A DNA stretch of 64,000 nt, from positions 1,019,786 to 1,083,785 of the forward strand of contig NZ_JADLQO010000002.1 in the NCBI RefSeq assembly GCF_015477775.1, read 5' to 3'. Numbering within the stretch: position 1 is the stretch's first letter; the number at the start of each line of letters is the position of its first letter. This stretch comes from Nocardia abscessus (lineage in GTDB: Bacteria > Actinomycetota > Actinomycetes > Mycobacteriales > Mycobacteriaceae). A program made the position numbers and the translations under genes. The notes beneath the pieces were generated by a model that saw only the letters and a program-made list of their open reading frames with translations, did no database searches and was not told the DNA's origin. This document shows, piece after piece, positions 8,860 to 18,312 of this stretch.

Positions 8860-9258
8860 ATGTCGAATTTGCGGATCAGTGAGGCAGCCGCGCTGCTCGG
8901 GGTCAGCGACGACACCGTGCGGCGCTGGATCGATCAGGGCAAGCTGACCGCCCTCCAGCTCGACAGCGGGCGCAAGGGCGTCAGCGGCCGGGAACTCGCC
9001 GAGTTCCTCCGCGCCGGCGCCGAGGCGCCGGAGCCAGGCGTCACCGTGGCGGCCTCGGCGCGCAATCGCCTGCGCGGCATCGTCACGCGGGTGGTGAAGG
9101 ACACCGTGATGGCCCAGGTGGAGATGCAGGCGGGACCGTTTCGCCTGGTGTCGTTGCTGAGCCGGGAGTCGGTCGACGAACTCGGGCTCGAGGTGGGCAG
9201 CGTCGCGGTGGCGTCGGTCAAATCGACACATGTCGTCGTCGAGATACCGGAGAGTTGA
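8860..9258 (+). CDS. HTH-Mop molybdate-responsive regulator
   Basis: A 132-residue fusion. Residues 1-50 form an excisionase-type winged helix (RISEAAALLGVSDDTVRRWID); residues 62-130 form a Mop/TOBE molybdate-binding domain (RNRLRGIVTRVVKDT, then VASVKSTHVVVEIPES). Families with this layout bind oxyanion in the Mop domain and DNA through the HTH. It lies six bases before modA, so it is the first gene of the mod operon. A perfect palindrome just upstream suggests autoregulation. Well-supported domains; DNA target inferred. Confidence 0.9.
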   Translation: MSNLRISEAAALLGVSDDTVRRWIDQGKLTALQLDSGRKGVSGRELAEFLRAGAEAPEPGVTVAASARNRLRGIVTRVVKDTVMAQVEMQAGPFRLVSLLSRESVDELGLEVGSVAVASVKSTHVVVEIPES

Positions 9259-9264
9259 CCAGAG

Positions 9265-10041
9265 ATGATTCGATCGCTGAGCGTGGTGGCCGTTGCCGGA
9301 GTCAGCGCGGTCGCGTTGACCGGGTGCGGCTCGGCCGAGCCCGCGCCGACCCGGTCGAACGGGATCGGCGGCACCGTCACCGTGTTCGCCGCGGCCTCGC
9401 TGACCGAGACGTTCACCGAACTCGGCAAACGATTCGAGGCCGCACACCCGGGGGTGCGGGTGGTCCACAGCTTCGGAGCCAGTTCCGCGCTCGCCCAACA
9501 GATCGTCCAGGGCGCCCCGGCGGACGTCTTCGCCTCGGCCGCGCCGAAGAACATGCAGCAGGTCGTGGACAAGGGTGAGGTCACCGCCGTGCCGGTCACG
9601 TTCGTGCGCAACCGGCTGGAGATCGCGGTGCCCAAGGGCAACCCCGCCGGTATCACCGGCCTGGCCGACTTCGGCAAGACCGAACCGAAGATCGCGTTGT
9701 GCGCCGAGCAGGTGCCGTGCGGAGCGGCGGCGAAGACCGTCTTCCAGGTGGCAGGCGTCGATCCGCGGCCGGACACTCGGGAGGCCGACGTGAAAGCGGT
9801 CCTGACCAAGGTGAAACTCGGCGAGGTCGACGCGGCCCTGGTCTATCGAACCGATGTGCGGGCGGGCGGCGCCCAGGTGCAGGGCATCACCTTCCCGGAG
9901 GCCGACAAGGCAGTCAACGACTACCCGATCGCACCGCTGGCGCACGCGCCGAACGCCGCGGCGGCGGCCGCGTTCGTCGAGTTCGTGCGCTCCGAGCAGG
10001 CACGCGCGCTGTTCACGGAGGCGGGATTCGACCTCCCGTGA
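9265..10041 (+). CDS. modA: molybdate ABC transporter substrate-binding lipoprotein
   Basis: A 258-residue type II periplasmic-binding fold. The signal peptide ends in the lipobox ALTGC, so the protein should be anchored outside the membrane. FAAASLTETF and FGASSALAQQI are the oxyanion-binding loops of the ModA family, and the C-terminal SEQARALF block is typical. The ATG at 9265 follows GGAGAGTTGACCAG. Its stop overlaps the modB start by four bases. Confidence 0.95.
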   Translation: MIRSLSVVAVAGVSAVALTGCGSAEPAPTRSNGIGGTVTVFAAASLTETFTELGKRFEAAHPGVRVVHSFGASSALAQQIVQGAPADVFASAAPKNMQQVVDKGEVTAVPVTFVRNRLEIAVPKGNPAGITGLADFGKTEPKIALCAEQVPCGAAAKTVFQVAGVDPRPDTREADVKAVLTKVKLGEVDAALVYRTDVRAGGAQVQGITFPEADKAVNDYPIAPLAHAPNAAAAAAFVEFVRSEQARALFTEAGFDLP

Positions 10042-10850
10042 TCCGCTCGGCACGGCGGCGGACGTCCGCGGGACGACGACCGCTCGTCCTGGTGCTGCCC
10101 GCGGTCGCCGCGCTGGCGTTCCTGCTCGTGCCGCTGCTGGGATTGCTGGTGCGCGCACCGTGGCGGACGCTGCCCGAGCGGCTGGCGGCCGCCGAAGTCG
10201 GCCAGGCGCTGCGCCTTTCGCTGCTGTGCGCGAGCCTGGCGACGGTGGTCTGCCTGGTGTTCGGGATTCCGCTGGCCTGGCTGCTGGCGCGCGGCGAGGT
10301 GCCGGGCAGCGGGGTGATCCGGGCGCTGGTCACCGTGCCGCTGGTTCTGCCGCCGGTAGTCGGCGGCGTCGCGCTGCTGCTGGTGCTCGGCAGGCGGGGG
10401 CTGGTCGGCCGGTATCTGTACGAATGGTTCGGGGTGTCGCTGCCGTTCACCACCGCGGGAGTCGTGGTCGCGGAAGCGTTCGTGGCGATGCCGTTTCTGG
10501 TGATCTCGGTGGAGGGCGCGCTGCGTGCGGCCGATCCGCGATTCGAGGAGGCGGCCGCGACCCTCGGGGCGTCGCGCTGGCTGACGTTCCGGCGGGTCAC
10601 GGTGCCGTCGGTGCTGCCGGGCATCGTCGCGGGCGCGGTGCTGTGCTGGGCGCGGGCGCTCGGCGAATTCGGCGCCACCATCACCTTCGCGGGCAACTTC
10701 CCCGCCCGGACCACCACGATGCCGTTGGCGGTCTATCTGGCGCTGGAGATCGATCCGGACGACGCGATCGTGCTGAGCCTGGTGCTGCTCGGCGTCTCGG
10801 TGGCGGTGCTCGTCGGGCTGCGCGAGCGCTGGATCCGGGGGGTGCCGTGA
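10038..10850 (+). CDS. modB: molybdate ABC transporter permease
   Basis: A 270-residue inner-membrane permease with about six membrane spans. The cytoplasmic EAA motif (EEAAATLGASRWLTFRRVT) contacts ModC, and ARALGEFGATITFAGN is characteristic of ModB/CysT permeases. The GTG at 10038 overlaps the modA stop (GTGA). The frame continues upstream inside modA, but only as a shadow. Confidence 0.94.
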   Translation: MIRSARRRTSAGRRPLVLVLPAVAALAFLLVPLLGLLVRAPWRTLPERLAAAEVGQALRLSLLCASLATVVCLVFGIPLAWLLARGEVPGSGVIRALVTVPLVLPPVVGGVALLLVLGRRGLVGRYLYEWFGVSLPFTTAGVVVAEAFVAMPFLVISVEGALRAADPRFEEAAATLGASRWLTFRRVTVPSVLPGIVAGAVLCWARALGEFGATITFAGNFPARTTTMPLAVYLALEIDPDDAIVLSLVLLGVSVAVLVGLRERWIRGVP

Positions 10851-11896
10851 CCCTGGACGCGCACCTGCGGATCACCCGGGAGTCCTTCCGGCTCGACCTC
10901 CGCGTGACCGTCGCGCCGGGTGAGGTGGTCGCCCTGCTCGGCCCCAACGGCGCGGGCAAGACCACGGCGTTGCGGGCGCTGGCCGGGCTGACCCCGCTCA
11001 CCGCGGGCTCGATCCGGCTCGACGGCGAGACCTGGGACGCGCCGCCGAAAGCGTTCGTGCCCGCCGAGCGACGGCGGATCGGCGTCGTCTTCCAGGACTA
11101 CCTGCTGTTCGCCCACCTCAGCGCGCTGGAGAACGTCGCGTTCGGACTGCGCGCTCGCGGGCACGGCCGGGCGGCGGCTCGCGAACGCGCCGCGCACTGG
11201 TTGGAGCGCGTCGGCCTGGCGCCGCAGGCCGGCGTCAAGCCGCGCGCCCTGTCCGGCGGTCAGGCGCAGCGGGTGGCGCTGGCCAGGGCACTGGCCACCG
11301 ACCCGGCGCTGCTGCTGCTCGACGAACCCCTGGCCGCGCTGGACGCGAGCACGCGCCTTCGGGTTCGGTCGGATCTGGCCCATCATCTGGCCGACTATCC
11401 CGGGCACACCGTGCTCGTCACGCACGATCCGCTCGACGCGATGGTCCTGGCCGACCGCTTGGTGATCGTCGAGCACGGCACCGTGGTGCAGCAGGGCCCG
11501 CCCGCGGAGGTCGCGCGACAGCCGCGCTCCGACTACGTCGCCAATCTGGTCGGCCTCAACCTCTATCGCGGGACGGCGCGGGGCACCACCGTCGACCTCG
11601 CCGCCGAAGGGTCGTTCACCGTCGCCGGGCCGGACGAGGGGCCGGTGCACGTCGCCTTCGCACCGACCGCGGTCGGTTTGCACCCGCAGCCGCCGTCGGG
11701 CAGCCCGCGCAACACCTGGCCGGTCACCGTGGCCGCGATCGAGCAACACGCCCACACCGTCCGGGTCCGGCTCGACGGCGCCCCGTCGGTGCTCGCCGAC
11801 ATCACCCCGGCCACCGTCGCCGAACTGCGCCTTCTACCGGGCATGCGACTCTGGGCTGCGGTCAAAGCCACCGAAATCCGCACCTACCCCGCGTGA
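10847..11896 (+). CDS. modC: molybdate ABC transporter ATPase
   Basis: A 349-residue ABC ATPase. Walker A GPNGAGKTT at about residues 30-38, signature LSGGQ, Walker B LLLLDEP and switch histidine VTHD are all intact. The C-terminal 110 residues form a Mop/TOBE regulatory domain, as in ModC. The GTG at 10847 overlaps the modB stop by four bases, so the A, B and C subunits are translationally coupled. It powers molybdate import needed for molybdenum cofactor. Confidence 0.94.
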   Translation: MTLDAHLRITRESFRLDLRVTVAPGEVVALLGPNGAGKTTALRALAGLTPLTAGSIRLDGETWDAPPKAFVPAERRRIGVVFQDYLLFAHLSALENVAFGLRARGHGRAAARERAAHWLERVGLAPQAGVKPRALSGGQAQRVALARALATDPALLLLDEPLAALDASTRLRVRSDLAHHLADYPGHTVLVTHDPLDAMVLADRLVIVEHGTVVQQGPPAEVARQPRSDYVANLVGLNLYRGTARGTTVDLAAEGSFTVAGPDEGPVHVAFAPTAVGLHPQPPSGSPRNTWPVTVAAIEQHAHTVRVRLDGAPSVLADITPATVAELRLLPGMRLWAAVKATEIRTYPA

Positions 11897-11933
11897 GATA
11901 ACCGGCGGAATGGCCCGATGTGGCGAATTCGTG

Positions 11934-11981
11934 TTAACTTAGCCGAGAATGGCAATTAACTTAGCTGACCATTAACTTAAC
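11934..11981. promoter_or_regulatory. three direct TTAACTTA repeats before the thiolase
   Basis: TTAACTTAGC at 11934-11943 and again at 11956-11965, then TTAACTTAAC at 11972-11981. The copies start 22 and 16 bases apart and the last ends 15 bases before the thiolase ATG. Such AT-rich repeats stand out in this GC-rich DNA and look like a multi-site operator or promoter for the thiolase-SDR pair. The cognate regulator is unknown and none is adjacent. Confidence 0.5.
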
Positions 11982-11996
11982 TGATCGGAGATGGCC

Positions 11997-13166
11997 ATGA
12001 CGTCCGCCGTCATCGTCGATGTCGTCCGTACACCGTCCGGTAAGGGCAAGGCAGGCGGTGGCCTGTCGGAGGTGCATCCGGCCACCCTGCTGGCAGGCGT
12101 GCTCGCCGAACTCGTCGCCCGCAACGACCTCGATCCCGCGGTGGTGGACGACGTGATCGGCGGATGCGTCACGCAGAGCGGTGAGCAGGCGTTCAACATC
12201 AGCCGGACCGCCGCGCTGGCCGCCGGGTTCCCGGAGTCGGTGCCGGCCACCACGGTGGACCGGCAGTGCGGGTCCAGTCAGCAGGCCGCGCACTTCGCGG
12301 CGCAGGGTGTCATCGCGGGCGCCTATGACGTCGTGATCGCGTGCGGCGTCGAATCGATGAGCCGCGCCCCGATGTTCTCCAATGGCCAGGGCAAGGACGC
12401 CAACCGCGGCCCGCTCGCGCACCGATACCCGGACGGCCTGGTGCAGCAGGGCATCGCCGCCGAGGTGATCAGCGCCCGGTGGAAGTTCGATCGCACCGCG
12501 CTCGACGAATTCGCCGCCCGCTCGCATCGCCTCGCCGCCCAGACCGCGGCGGCAGGCGGTTTCGACAACGAACTGGTCTCCGCGGGCACGCTGACGGCGG
12601 ACGAGACCATCCGGCCCGCCACCACCGGCGAGAGCCTCGCCGAGCTGCGGCCCGCCTTCGCCGACGACCAGTACACCGCGCGTTTCCCCGAGATCGAGTG
12701 GTCCATCACACCGGGCAACTCCTCGCCGCTGACCGATGGCGCCTCCGCCGCGCTGATCATGAGCGAAGAGGCCGCGGCGAAGCTCGGCTTGCGTCCGCGC
12801 GCCCGATTCCATTCCTTCGCGGTGGTGGGCGACGATCCGCTGCTGATGCTCACGGCCGTCATCCCCGCCACCCGCAAGGCGCTGGACCGGGTGGGGCTGC
12901 GCATCGACGACATCGACGCCTACGAGGTGAACGAGGCATTCGCGCCGGTGCCGCTGGTCTGGCAGCACGAGGTGAACGCCGATCCGGACCGGCTGAACCC
13001 GCGCGGGGGCGCGATCGCCCTGGGCCACCCACTGGGCGCCTCCGGCACCCGCATCCTTGCGACGCTGGTCAACCATCTGGAGCAGACCGGCGGCCGGTAC
13101 GGCCTGCAGACGATGTGCGAGGCGGGTGGCCTGGCCAACGCGACGATCATCGAACGTCTCGGATGA
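11997..13166 (+). CDS. acetyl-CoA C-acyltransferase (thiolase)
   Basis: A 389-residue thiolase. The acyl-accepting Cys91 is in DRQCGSSQQ, the His of GHPLGASGTR and the second Cys of TMCEAGG complete the active site, and NEAFAPVPL carries the conserved Asn-Glu. I chose the second ATG (11997) because GGAG lies six bases before it, whereas the ATG at 11991 directly abuts GGAG. Thiolases shorten or build acyl-CoA chains. Coupling to the SDR by a 4-base overlap suggests a beta-oxidation or acetoacetyl-CoA type pathway. Confidence 0.92.
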   Translation: MTSAVIVDVVRTPSGKGKAGGGLSEVHPATLLAGVLAELVARNDLDPAVVDDVIGGCVTQSGEQAFNISRTAALAAGFPESVPATTVDRQCGSSQQAAHFAAQGVIAGAYDVVIACGVESMSRAPMFSNGQGKDANRGPLAHRYPDGLVQQGIAAEVISARWKFDRTALDEFAARSHRLAAQTAAAGGFDNELVSAGTLTADETIRPATTGESLAELRPAFADDQYTARFPEIEWSITPGNSSPLTDGASAALIMSEEAAAKLGLRPRARFHSFAVVGDDPLLMLTAVIPATRKALDRVGLRIDDIDAYEVNEAFAPVPLVWQHEVNADPDRLNPRGGAIALGHPLGASGTRILATLVNHLEQTGGRYGLQTMCEAGGLANATIIERLG

Positions 13167-13903
13167 GCGCCCGCACCGCGCTGGTCACCGGCGGGTCACG
13201 CGGCATCGGCGCCGAGGTGGCGCGCCGCCTGGCCGGCGAGGGTTATCACCTGACCCTGGCGGCGCGCACGGCCGAGACCCTCGAGGAGACCGCGGCCCGC
13301 CTGCGCGACGAAACGGGAGCCGAGGTGCATCCGGTGGTCGCGCAGATGAACGACCTCGAGCAGGTGCGCGCCCTGGTGCGGGCACACGAGGACCGCTTCG
13401 GCGGAATGAACGCGCTGGTGCTGAGTGCGGGCACCGGCACGGCCGGGAACGTGGCCGATCTGGCCGCGAAAGCCTACGAGCGCATGCTGGACGTGAACTT
13501 CCGCGCGCCGCTCACGCTGATCCAGGCCGCGCTTCCGCTGCTGCGCAAGAGCGCCGACGCCGACCGGGAGCGAGGCGCGAAGATCATCGCGCTCGCATCG
13601 ATCACCGGCGTCGCCGGGGAGGCGGGCCTCGCCGCCTACGGCGCCACCAAAGCGGCGCTGATCTCGCTGTGCGAGACGGTCTCGCTGGAGGAATCCGGGA
13701 ACGGCGTCAGTGCGACCGCGGTGTCCCCCGGTTACGTCGACACCGACATGACCGCGTGGAAGCGCGACGTTCTCGACCGGTCCGCCATGCTCACCCCCGG
13801 CGATGTCGCCGAGATGGTCCTGGCGATCACCCGGTTGTCCCGCAACGCGGTGGTGCCGAACATCGTGCTGTCGCGAGCCGGCGACCAGCTGTGGCGCGCC
13901 TGA
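13163..13903 (+). CDS. SDR family oxidoreductase coupled to thiolase
   Basis: A 246-residue classical short-chain dehydrogenase. TGGSRGIG at residues 9-16 binds the cofactor; LSAG replaces the usual NNAG; the catalytic Ser is in LASITG, and the YxxxK motif in AYGATKAA. SPGYVDTDM is the typical strand after the active site. The ATG overlaps the thiolase stop (ATGA). Likely a hydroxyacyl-CoA dehydrogenase or ketoacyl reductase acting with the thiolase; substrate inferred from the neighbour only. Confidence 0.9.
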   Translation: MSARTALVTGGSRGIGAEVARRLAGEGYHLTLAARTAETLEETAARLRDETGAEVHPVVAQMNDLEQVRALVRAHEDRFGGMNALVLSAGTGTAGNVADLAAKAYERMLDVNFRAPLTLIQAALPLLRKSADADRERGAKIIALASITGVAGEAGLAAYGATKAALISLCETVSLEESGNGVSATAVSPGYVDTDMTAWKRDVLDRSAMLTPGDVAEMVLAITRLSRNAVVPNIVLSRAGDQLWRA

Positions 13904-14061
13904 ACACCGTTACCGGGTAGCGACCGATGTGGCGGTTCGGTCTCGCCAAAGCGCGCCGAATCGTCGTCCGGTGAATTCCGATTCGATTCGATCAATTCGA
14001 TTCCGAATTGTCTAATTCATCGCGCTGAGCACCGATATCAGATGTTCGATAGCAAAGCTGC

Positions 14062-14104
14062 AAAATAGCCCGGCGCCTACCGCATAAATGCGATAGGCGC
14101 CGGG
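14062..14104 (-). terminator. intrinsic terminator of the Rpf-like gene
   Basis: An 11-bp perfect outer stem (14069-14079 with 14094-14104) plus an inner CGCAT/ATGCG stem, followed in the minus direction by a short T-rich tract (14062-14066). It starts nine bases after the Rpf-like stop. Confidence 0.75.
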
Positions 14105-14112
14105 GTTGCGCA

Positions 14113-15123
<1,011 letters not shown>

Positions 15124-15588
15124 TTACTTCCCGTGCGCCCGCAACTGGTAGAGCCCCTCGGTTTCCGCGACGACCACGCCCGCGGTATCGGTGACCACGG
15201 CCCGCAAGGTGAAGTCGGATTTGCCGTTCGCCGCCGCCTCCGCGGTGATGCGCGCGATCTCCTCCTCCGACAGCGTCGCCTCCGCCCGCACGTCGGTCTT
15301 GGCCGGCTTGCGGAAGAAGATGTGCAGGTCCTTCACCAGCGGATAGAACGCCGAGTTGTCGAAGGTCGCCACCGCGATCGCGCCACCGAGGATCTCGGCC
15401 ACGGTGAACAGCACGCCGGCGTACATCACGCCGAAGTGGTTGCCGTTGCCCTCGGCGGGCACCGAGGTCGCCGCGAAACCGCGCCGCACCTCCACCGCCT
15501 GGACACCCATCTTGTGCGCGATCGGGATGGTGAATTCCAAGGCCCCGTTGACGATGTCCTTGAACGGAGGAGTCTCGACGTCGCTCAT
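15124..15588 (-). CDS. hotdog-fold YiiD_C/DUF4442-type thioesterase-like protein
   Basis: A 154-residue single hotdog domain. GNGNHFGVMYAGVLFTVAEILGG is the long central helix region typical of PaaI/YiiD_C-like proteins, and the C-terminal strands (DFTLRAVVTDTAGVVVAETEG) close the sheet. Family members hydrolyse or bind acyl-CoA or acyl-ACP thioesters. It lies about 145 bases downstream of the acyl-CoA dehydrogenase on the same strand, separated by a hairpin. Function within acyl-CoA metabolism is inferred. Confidence 0.8.
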   Translation of the reverse strand: MSDVETPPFKDIVNGALEFTIPIAHKMGVQAVEVRRGFAATSVPAEGNGNHFGVMYAGVLFTVAEILGGAIAVATFDNSAFYPLVKDLHIFFRKPAKTDVRAEATLSEEEIARITAEAAANGKSDFTLRAVVTDTAGVVVAETEGLYQLRAHGK

Positions 15589-15687
15589 CGCAATCGTCCC
15601 TTCACGCCGGAGGTGGCCAGCACCTCGTTGTCTCTGCCACGGCCACCTCGGTGGACCTCACCGAAGCGTAGGCCGTCGGATTCGCGC

Positions 15688-15724
15688 GCCGACAGAGTGT
15701 TGGCAGTTTGCCAACACTGTCGGC
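15688..15724. terminator. long inverted repeat after the acyl-CoA dehydrogenase
   Basis: Arms 15688-15705 and 15709-15724 pair over 16 bases with a two-base bulge; the core TGTTGGCA-GTT-TGCCAACA is perfect. It starts ten bases after the acyl-CoA dehydrogenase stop, as a terminator would, but has no T-tract. An operator for the downstream hotdog gene is the alternative. Confidence 0.5.
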
Positions 15725-15733
15725 CGCAGGCGC

Positions 15734-16879
15734 TCAGAGGCTTCGGGCGATGATCTCCTTCATGATCTCGTTGGTGCCGCCGTAGATCTTCTGCACCCGG
15801 TTGTCGGTCCACATCCGCGAGATCGGGTATTCGGTCATGTAGCCGTATCCGCCGTGCAGCTGCAGGCATTCGTCGGCCACGGACGCGGCCCGGTCGGTGG
15901 TCCACCACTTGGCCATGGCGACGGTCGGGATGTCCAGTTCACCCCGCAGATGCCGCACGATGCAGTCGTCCAGGAAGACCCGGGCCACCCTGGTCTCGGT
16001 GGCCACCTCGGCGAGCTTGAACTTGGTGTTCTGGAACGCGAACACCGGCTTGCCGAAGGCGTGGCGCTCCTTGGTGTAGCGCAGCGTCAGCTCGAGCGCG
16101 GCCTCCATCGCGGCCACCGATCCCACGGCGATGATCAGCCGCTCCTGCGGGAGCTGCTGCATCAGCTGGATGAAACCCTGCCCCTCCTGGGTGCCGAGCA
16201 GGTTCGCCACCGGGACCCGCACGTCCTCGAAGAACAGCTCGGAAGTGTCCTGCCCCTTCTGACCGACCTTGTCCAGCACCCGGCCGCGCCGGAAGCCGGG
16301 CCGGTCGGCTTCGACCAGGATCAGCGAGATGCCGCTGGCGCCCGCGCTGGTGTCGGTCTTGGCGACGACGATGATGAGATCGGCCTGGCTGCCGTTGGTG
16401 ATGAAGGTCTTCGAGCCGTTCACCACGTACTCGTCGCCGTCGCGGATCGCCTTGGTCTTGACGTTCTGCAGGTCCGACCCGGTGCCGGGCTCGGTCATGG
16501 CGATCGCGCCGACGACCTCGCCGCTGGCCATCTTCGGCAGCCACTGCTGCTTCTGCTCCTCGGTGCCGTAGTGCAGCAGGTAGTGCGCGACGATGCCGCT
16601 GTGCAGGGTGGCGCCCCACGAGGTGTCGAACGCCTTGGCCTGTTCCTCGATGAGCACGGCCTCGTGCGCGAAGGTGCCGCCGCCACCGCCGTACTCCTCC
16701 GGGATCGACGCGCACAGCAGGCCGAGCGCGCCCGCCTTGGTCCAGAAGTCGCGGTCGACGTGATGCTGCTCGATGAACTTGTCGATGTTCGGCGTCAACT
16801 CCTTCGCGAAGAACGAGCGGGCGAGCTCGCGCAGGGCGTCCAGGTCGTCGTCGAGCCAGGCGGACCGGTAGGTCGTCAT
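15734..16879 (-). CDS. acyl-CoA dehydrogenase
   Basis: A 381-residue FadE-type FAD enzyme. AMTEPGTGSDLQ and FITNGSQAD form the FAD/substrate loops, LHGGYGYMTEYPISRMWTD is the C-terminal domain signature, and KIYGGTNEIMKEIIARSL the terminal helix. It catalyses alpha,beta-dehydrogenation of an acyl-CoA, feeding electrons to ETF. The ATG at 16879 follows AAGGAACCCCG. It is divergent from a TetR gene whose two palindromic operators lie between them, so TetR control is very likely. Chain-length specificity unknown. Confidence 0.93.
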   Translation of the reverse strand: MTTYRSAWLDDDLDALRELARSFFAKELTPNIDKFIEQHHVDRDFWTKAGALGLLCASIPEEYGGGGGTFAHEAVLIEEQAKAFDTSWGATLHSGIVAHYLLHYGTEEQKQQWLPKMASGEVVGAIAMTEPGTGSDLQNVKTKAIRDGDEYVVNGSKTFITNGSQADLIIVVAKTDTSAGASGISLILVEADRPGFRRGRVLDKVGQKGQDTSELFFEDVRVPVANLLGTQEGQGFIQLMQQLPQERLIIAVGSVAAMEAALELTLRYTKERHAFGKPVFAFQNTKFKLAEVATETRVARVFLDDCIVRHLRGELDIPTVAMAKWWTTDRAASVADECLQLHGGYGYMTEYPISRMWTDNRVQKIYGGTNEIMKEIIARSL

Positions 16880-16916
16880 CGGGGTTCCTTGCGAAAGTCT
16901 GATACCGACAGTTACG

Positions 16917-16958
16917 GGTACAGTGTGTACCAATCGTCTGCCGGGTACAAGGTGTACC
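16917..16958. promoter_or_regulatory. two perfect TetR-type operators between acyl-CoA dehydrogenase and its regulator
   Basis: GGTACA-N3-TGTACC occurs twice, at 16917-16931 and 16944-16958, with centres 27 bp apart. Both are perfect 15-bp palindromes in the 111-base divergent intergenic region. They should be bound by the adjacent TetR protein, controlling both genes. Confidence 0.7.
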
Positions 16959-16990
16959 ACCGGATTGCCCGGACCGATACGCTGAGCGCC

Positions 16991-17662
16991 GTGGCACGAC
17001 AACCCTGGGTGGACACCGCCGACGCGCGGCGCTCCACCAGCACGAGGCCCGGCCGCGACGAGCGCCGCCGAGCCATCGTGCAAGCCGCGATCGCGGCGAT
17101 CGAGGAGGACGGCCCGCACGCGCTGACCGGCCGGATCGCCGACCGCGCCGGATTGGCCAGAACCCACGTCTACCGGCACTTCGCCAGCAAGGAAGAGTTG
17201 GACCTGGCGGTGGCCCGGCACGCGCACCACGATCTGACCGAGCGGATCCGCGCGCGACTGGCCGTGCACGGCACGCCGCTGGACATCATTCGGGCGCCCT
17301 TGGCCCAGCACGTCCGGTGGGCCGCCGAGCATCCCAATCTCTATCGATTCCTGGTCGGACGCGACTATCGGCGCGGCCGCAACGAGCCGCGCGTCGGCGG
17401 GAGCGCCTTCGCCGCCGAGATCTCCGCGGCCGCGGCTCGCTACCTGCCGGAGTTCGGGGCCGACCCGCTGGCCGCCGATCGCGTGGTGGTCGCGCTGCTC
17501 GGCCTGGTCGACGCTTCGGTGCGGTGGTGGCTGGAGCACCACGACACCACCGAGGACGCCCTCGTCGATCGCCTCACCACCGAATGCTGGCTGCTCATCG
17601 ACAACCGGCTCCGCGATCTCGGCATCGCGATCGACCCACGAAAGCCCTTGCCGGGCAACTGA
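16991..17662 (+). CDS. TetR family regulator of the acyl-CoA dehydrogenase
   Basis: A 223-residue TetR protein. The N-terminal HTH (residues about 25-70) reads IVQAAIAAIEEDGPHALTGR, then RAGLARTHVYRHFASKEEL. The C-terminal ligand domain is helical and ends WWLEHHDTTEDAL. The GTG at 16991 begins the protein just before the HTH; the frame remains open far upstream, but that covers the divergent gene. Divergence from the acyl-CoA dehydrogenase with two shared palindromes points to local repression relieved by an acyl-CoA-type ligand (inference). Confidence 0.85.
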   Translation: MARQPWVDTADARRSTSTRPGRDERRRAIVQAAIAAIEEDGPHALTGRIADRAGLARTHVYRHFASKEELDLAVARHAHHDLTERIRARLAVHGTPLDIIRAPLAQHVRWAAEHPNLYRFLVGRDYRRGRNEPRVGGSAFAAEISAAAARYLPEFGADPLAADRVVVALLGLVDASVRWWLEHHDTTEDALVDRLTTECWLLIDNRLRDLGIAIDPRKPLPGN

Positions 17663-17685
17663 TCAGCACATCCGGCGTGGCGGCA

Positions 17686-18252
17686 TCAGCGCGCGGCGGG
17701 AACCACTTCCCGCGTGATGGCGTGCACGAAATCGGGAAGATCACCGGGATTGCGCGAGGTGAGCAGTGTCCACCCGCCCTCGGTGGAGCGGACCGCCGGT
17801 TCGTCGACCCACGCGCCGCCGGCATTGTCGAGGTCGATCCGGAGCGAGAAGTACGAGGTCAGCGTCTTACCCGCCACCAGTCCGGCATTCACAAGCAGCC
17901 AGGGGCCGTGGCAGATCGCGGCGATCGGCTTGCCCGCGCCCGCGAATTCCCTGGCCAGTTCGATCGCCCGGTCGGTGACCCGCAGCTTGTCCGCGTTCAC
18001 CGTGCCGCCGGGCACCACGAGCACGTCGAAGTCGTCCACGGAGACCTCGTGCAGCGACGTATCCGGTTGCACGAGCGCGTCTTTGTCCGTGTCGTGCCGG
18101 AAGGTCTGCACCTCTTCGCGCTTCGGCGCGGCATGGGTGACTCGCGCGCCCCGTTTACGCAATTCGTCGCGCGGCACCACCAGTTCGTCCCGCTCCACCC
18201 CGGTGTTCGAGGTGATGATCAGGACCCGCGTCCCATCCAGCTGATCGGTCAT
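17686..18252 (-). CDS. DJ-1/PfpI family protein
   Basis: A 188-residue single-domain DJ-1/PfpI protein. The nucleophile elbow AAICHGPW (Cys114-His115), Glu20 near the N-terminus and the VLVVPGG strand are as in the PfpI/YhbO group, whose members act as deglycases, glyoxalases or stress proteins. The ATG at 18252 follows AAGGAGAGTCGCTC. It lies 60 bases downstream of the MerR gene on the same strand, so the two probably form a stress operon. Confidence 0.88.
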   Translation of the reverse strand: MTDQLDGTRVLIITSNTGVERDELVVPRDELRKRGARVTHAAPKREEVQTFRHDTDKDALVQPDTSLHEVSVDDFDVLVVPGGTVNADKLRVTDRAIELAREFAGAGKPIAAICHGPWLLVNAGLVAGKTLTSYFSLRIDLDNAGGAWVDEPAVRSTEGGWTLLTSRNPGDLPDFVHAITREVVPAAR

Positions 18253-18312
18253 GAGCGACTCTCCTTTCGCCTCGGGTTGGTCCTGTTTCCGGCATGCCGC
18301 GCGCGGGCCGGA

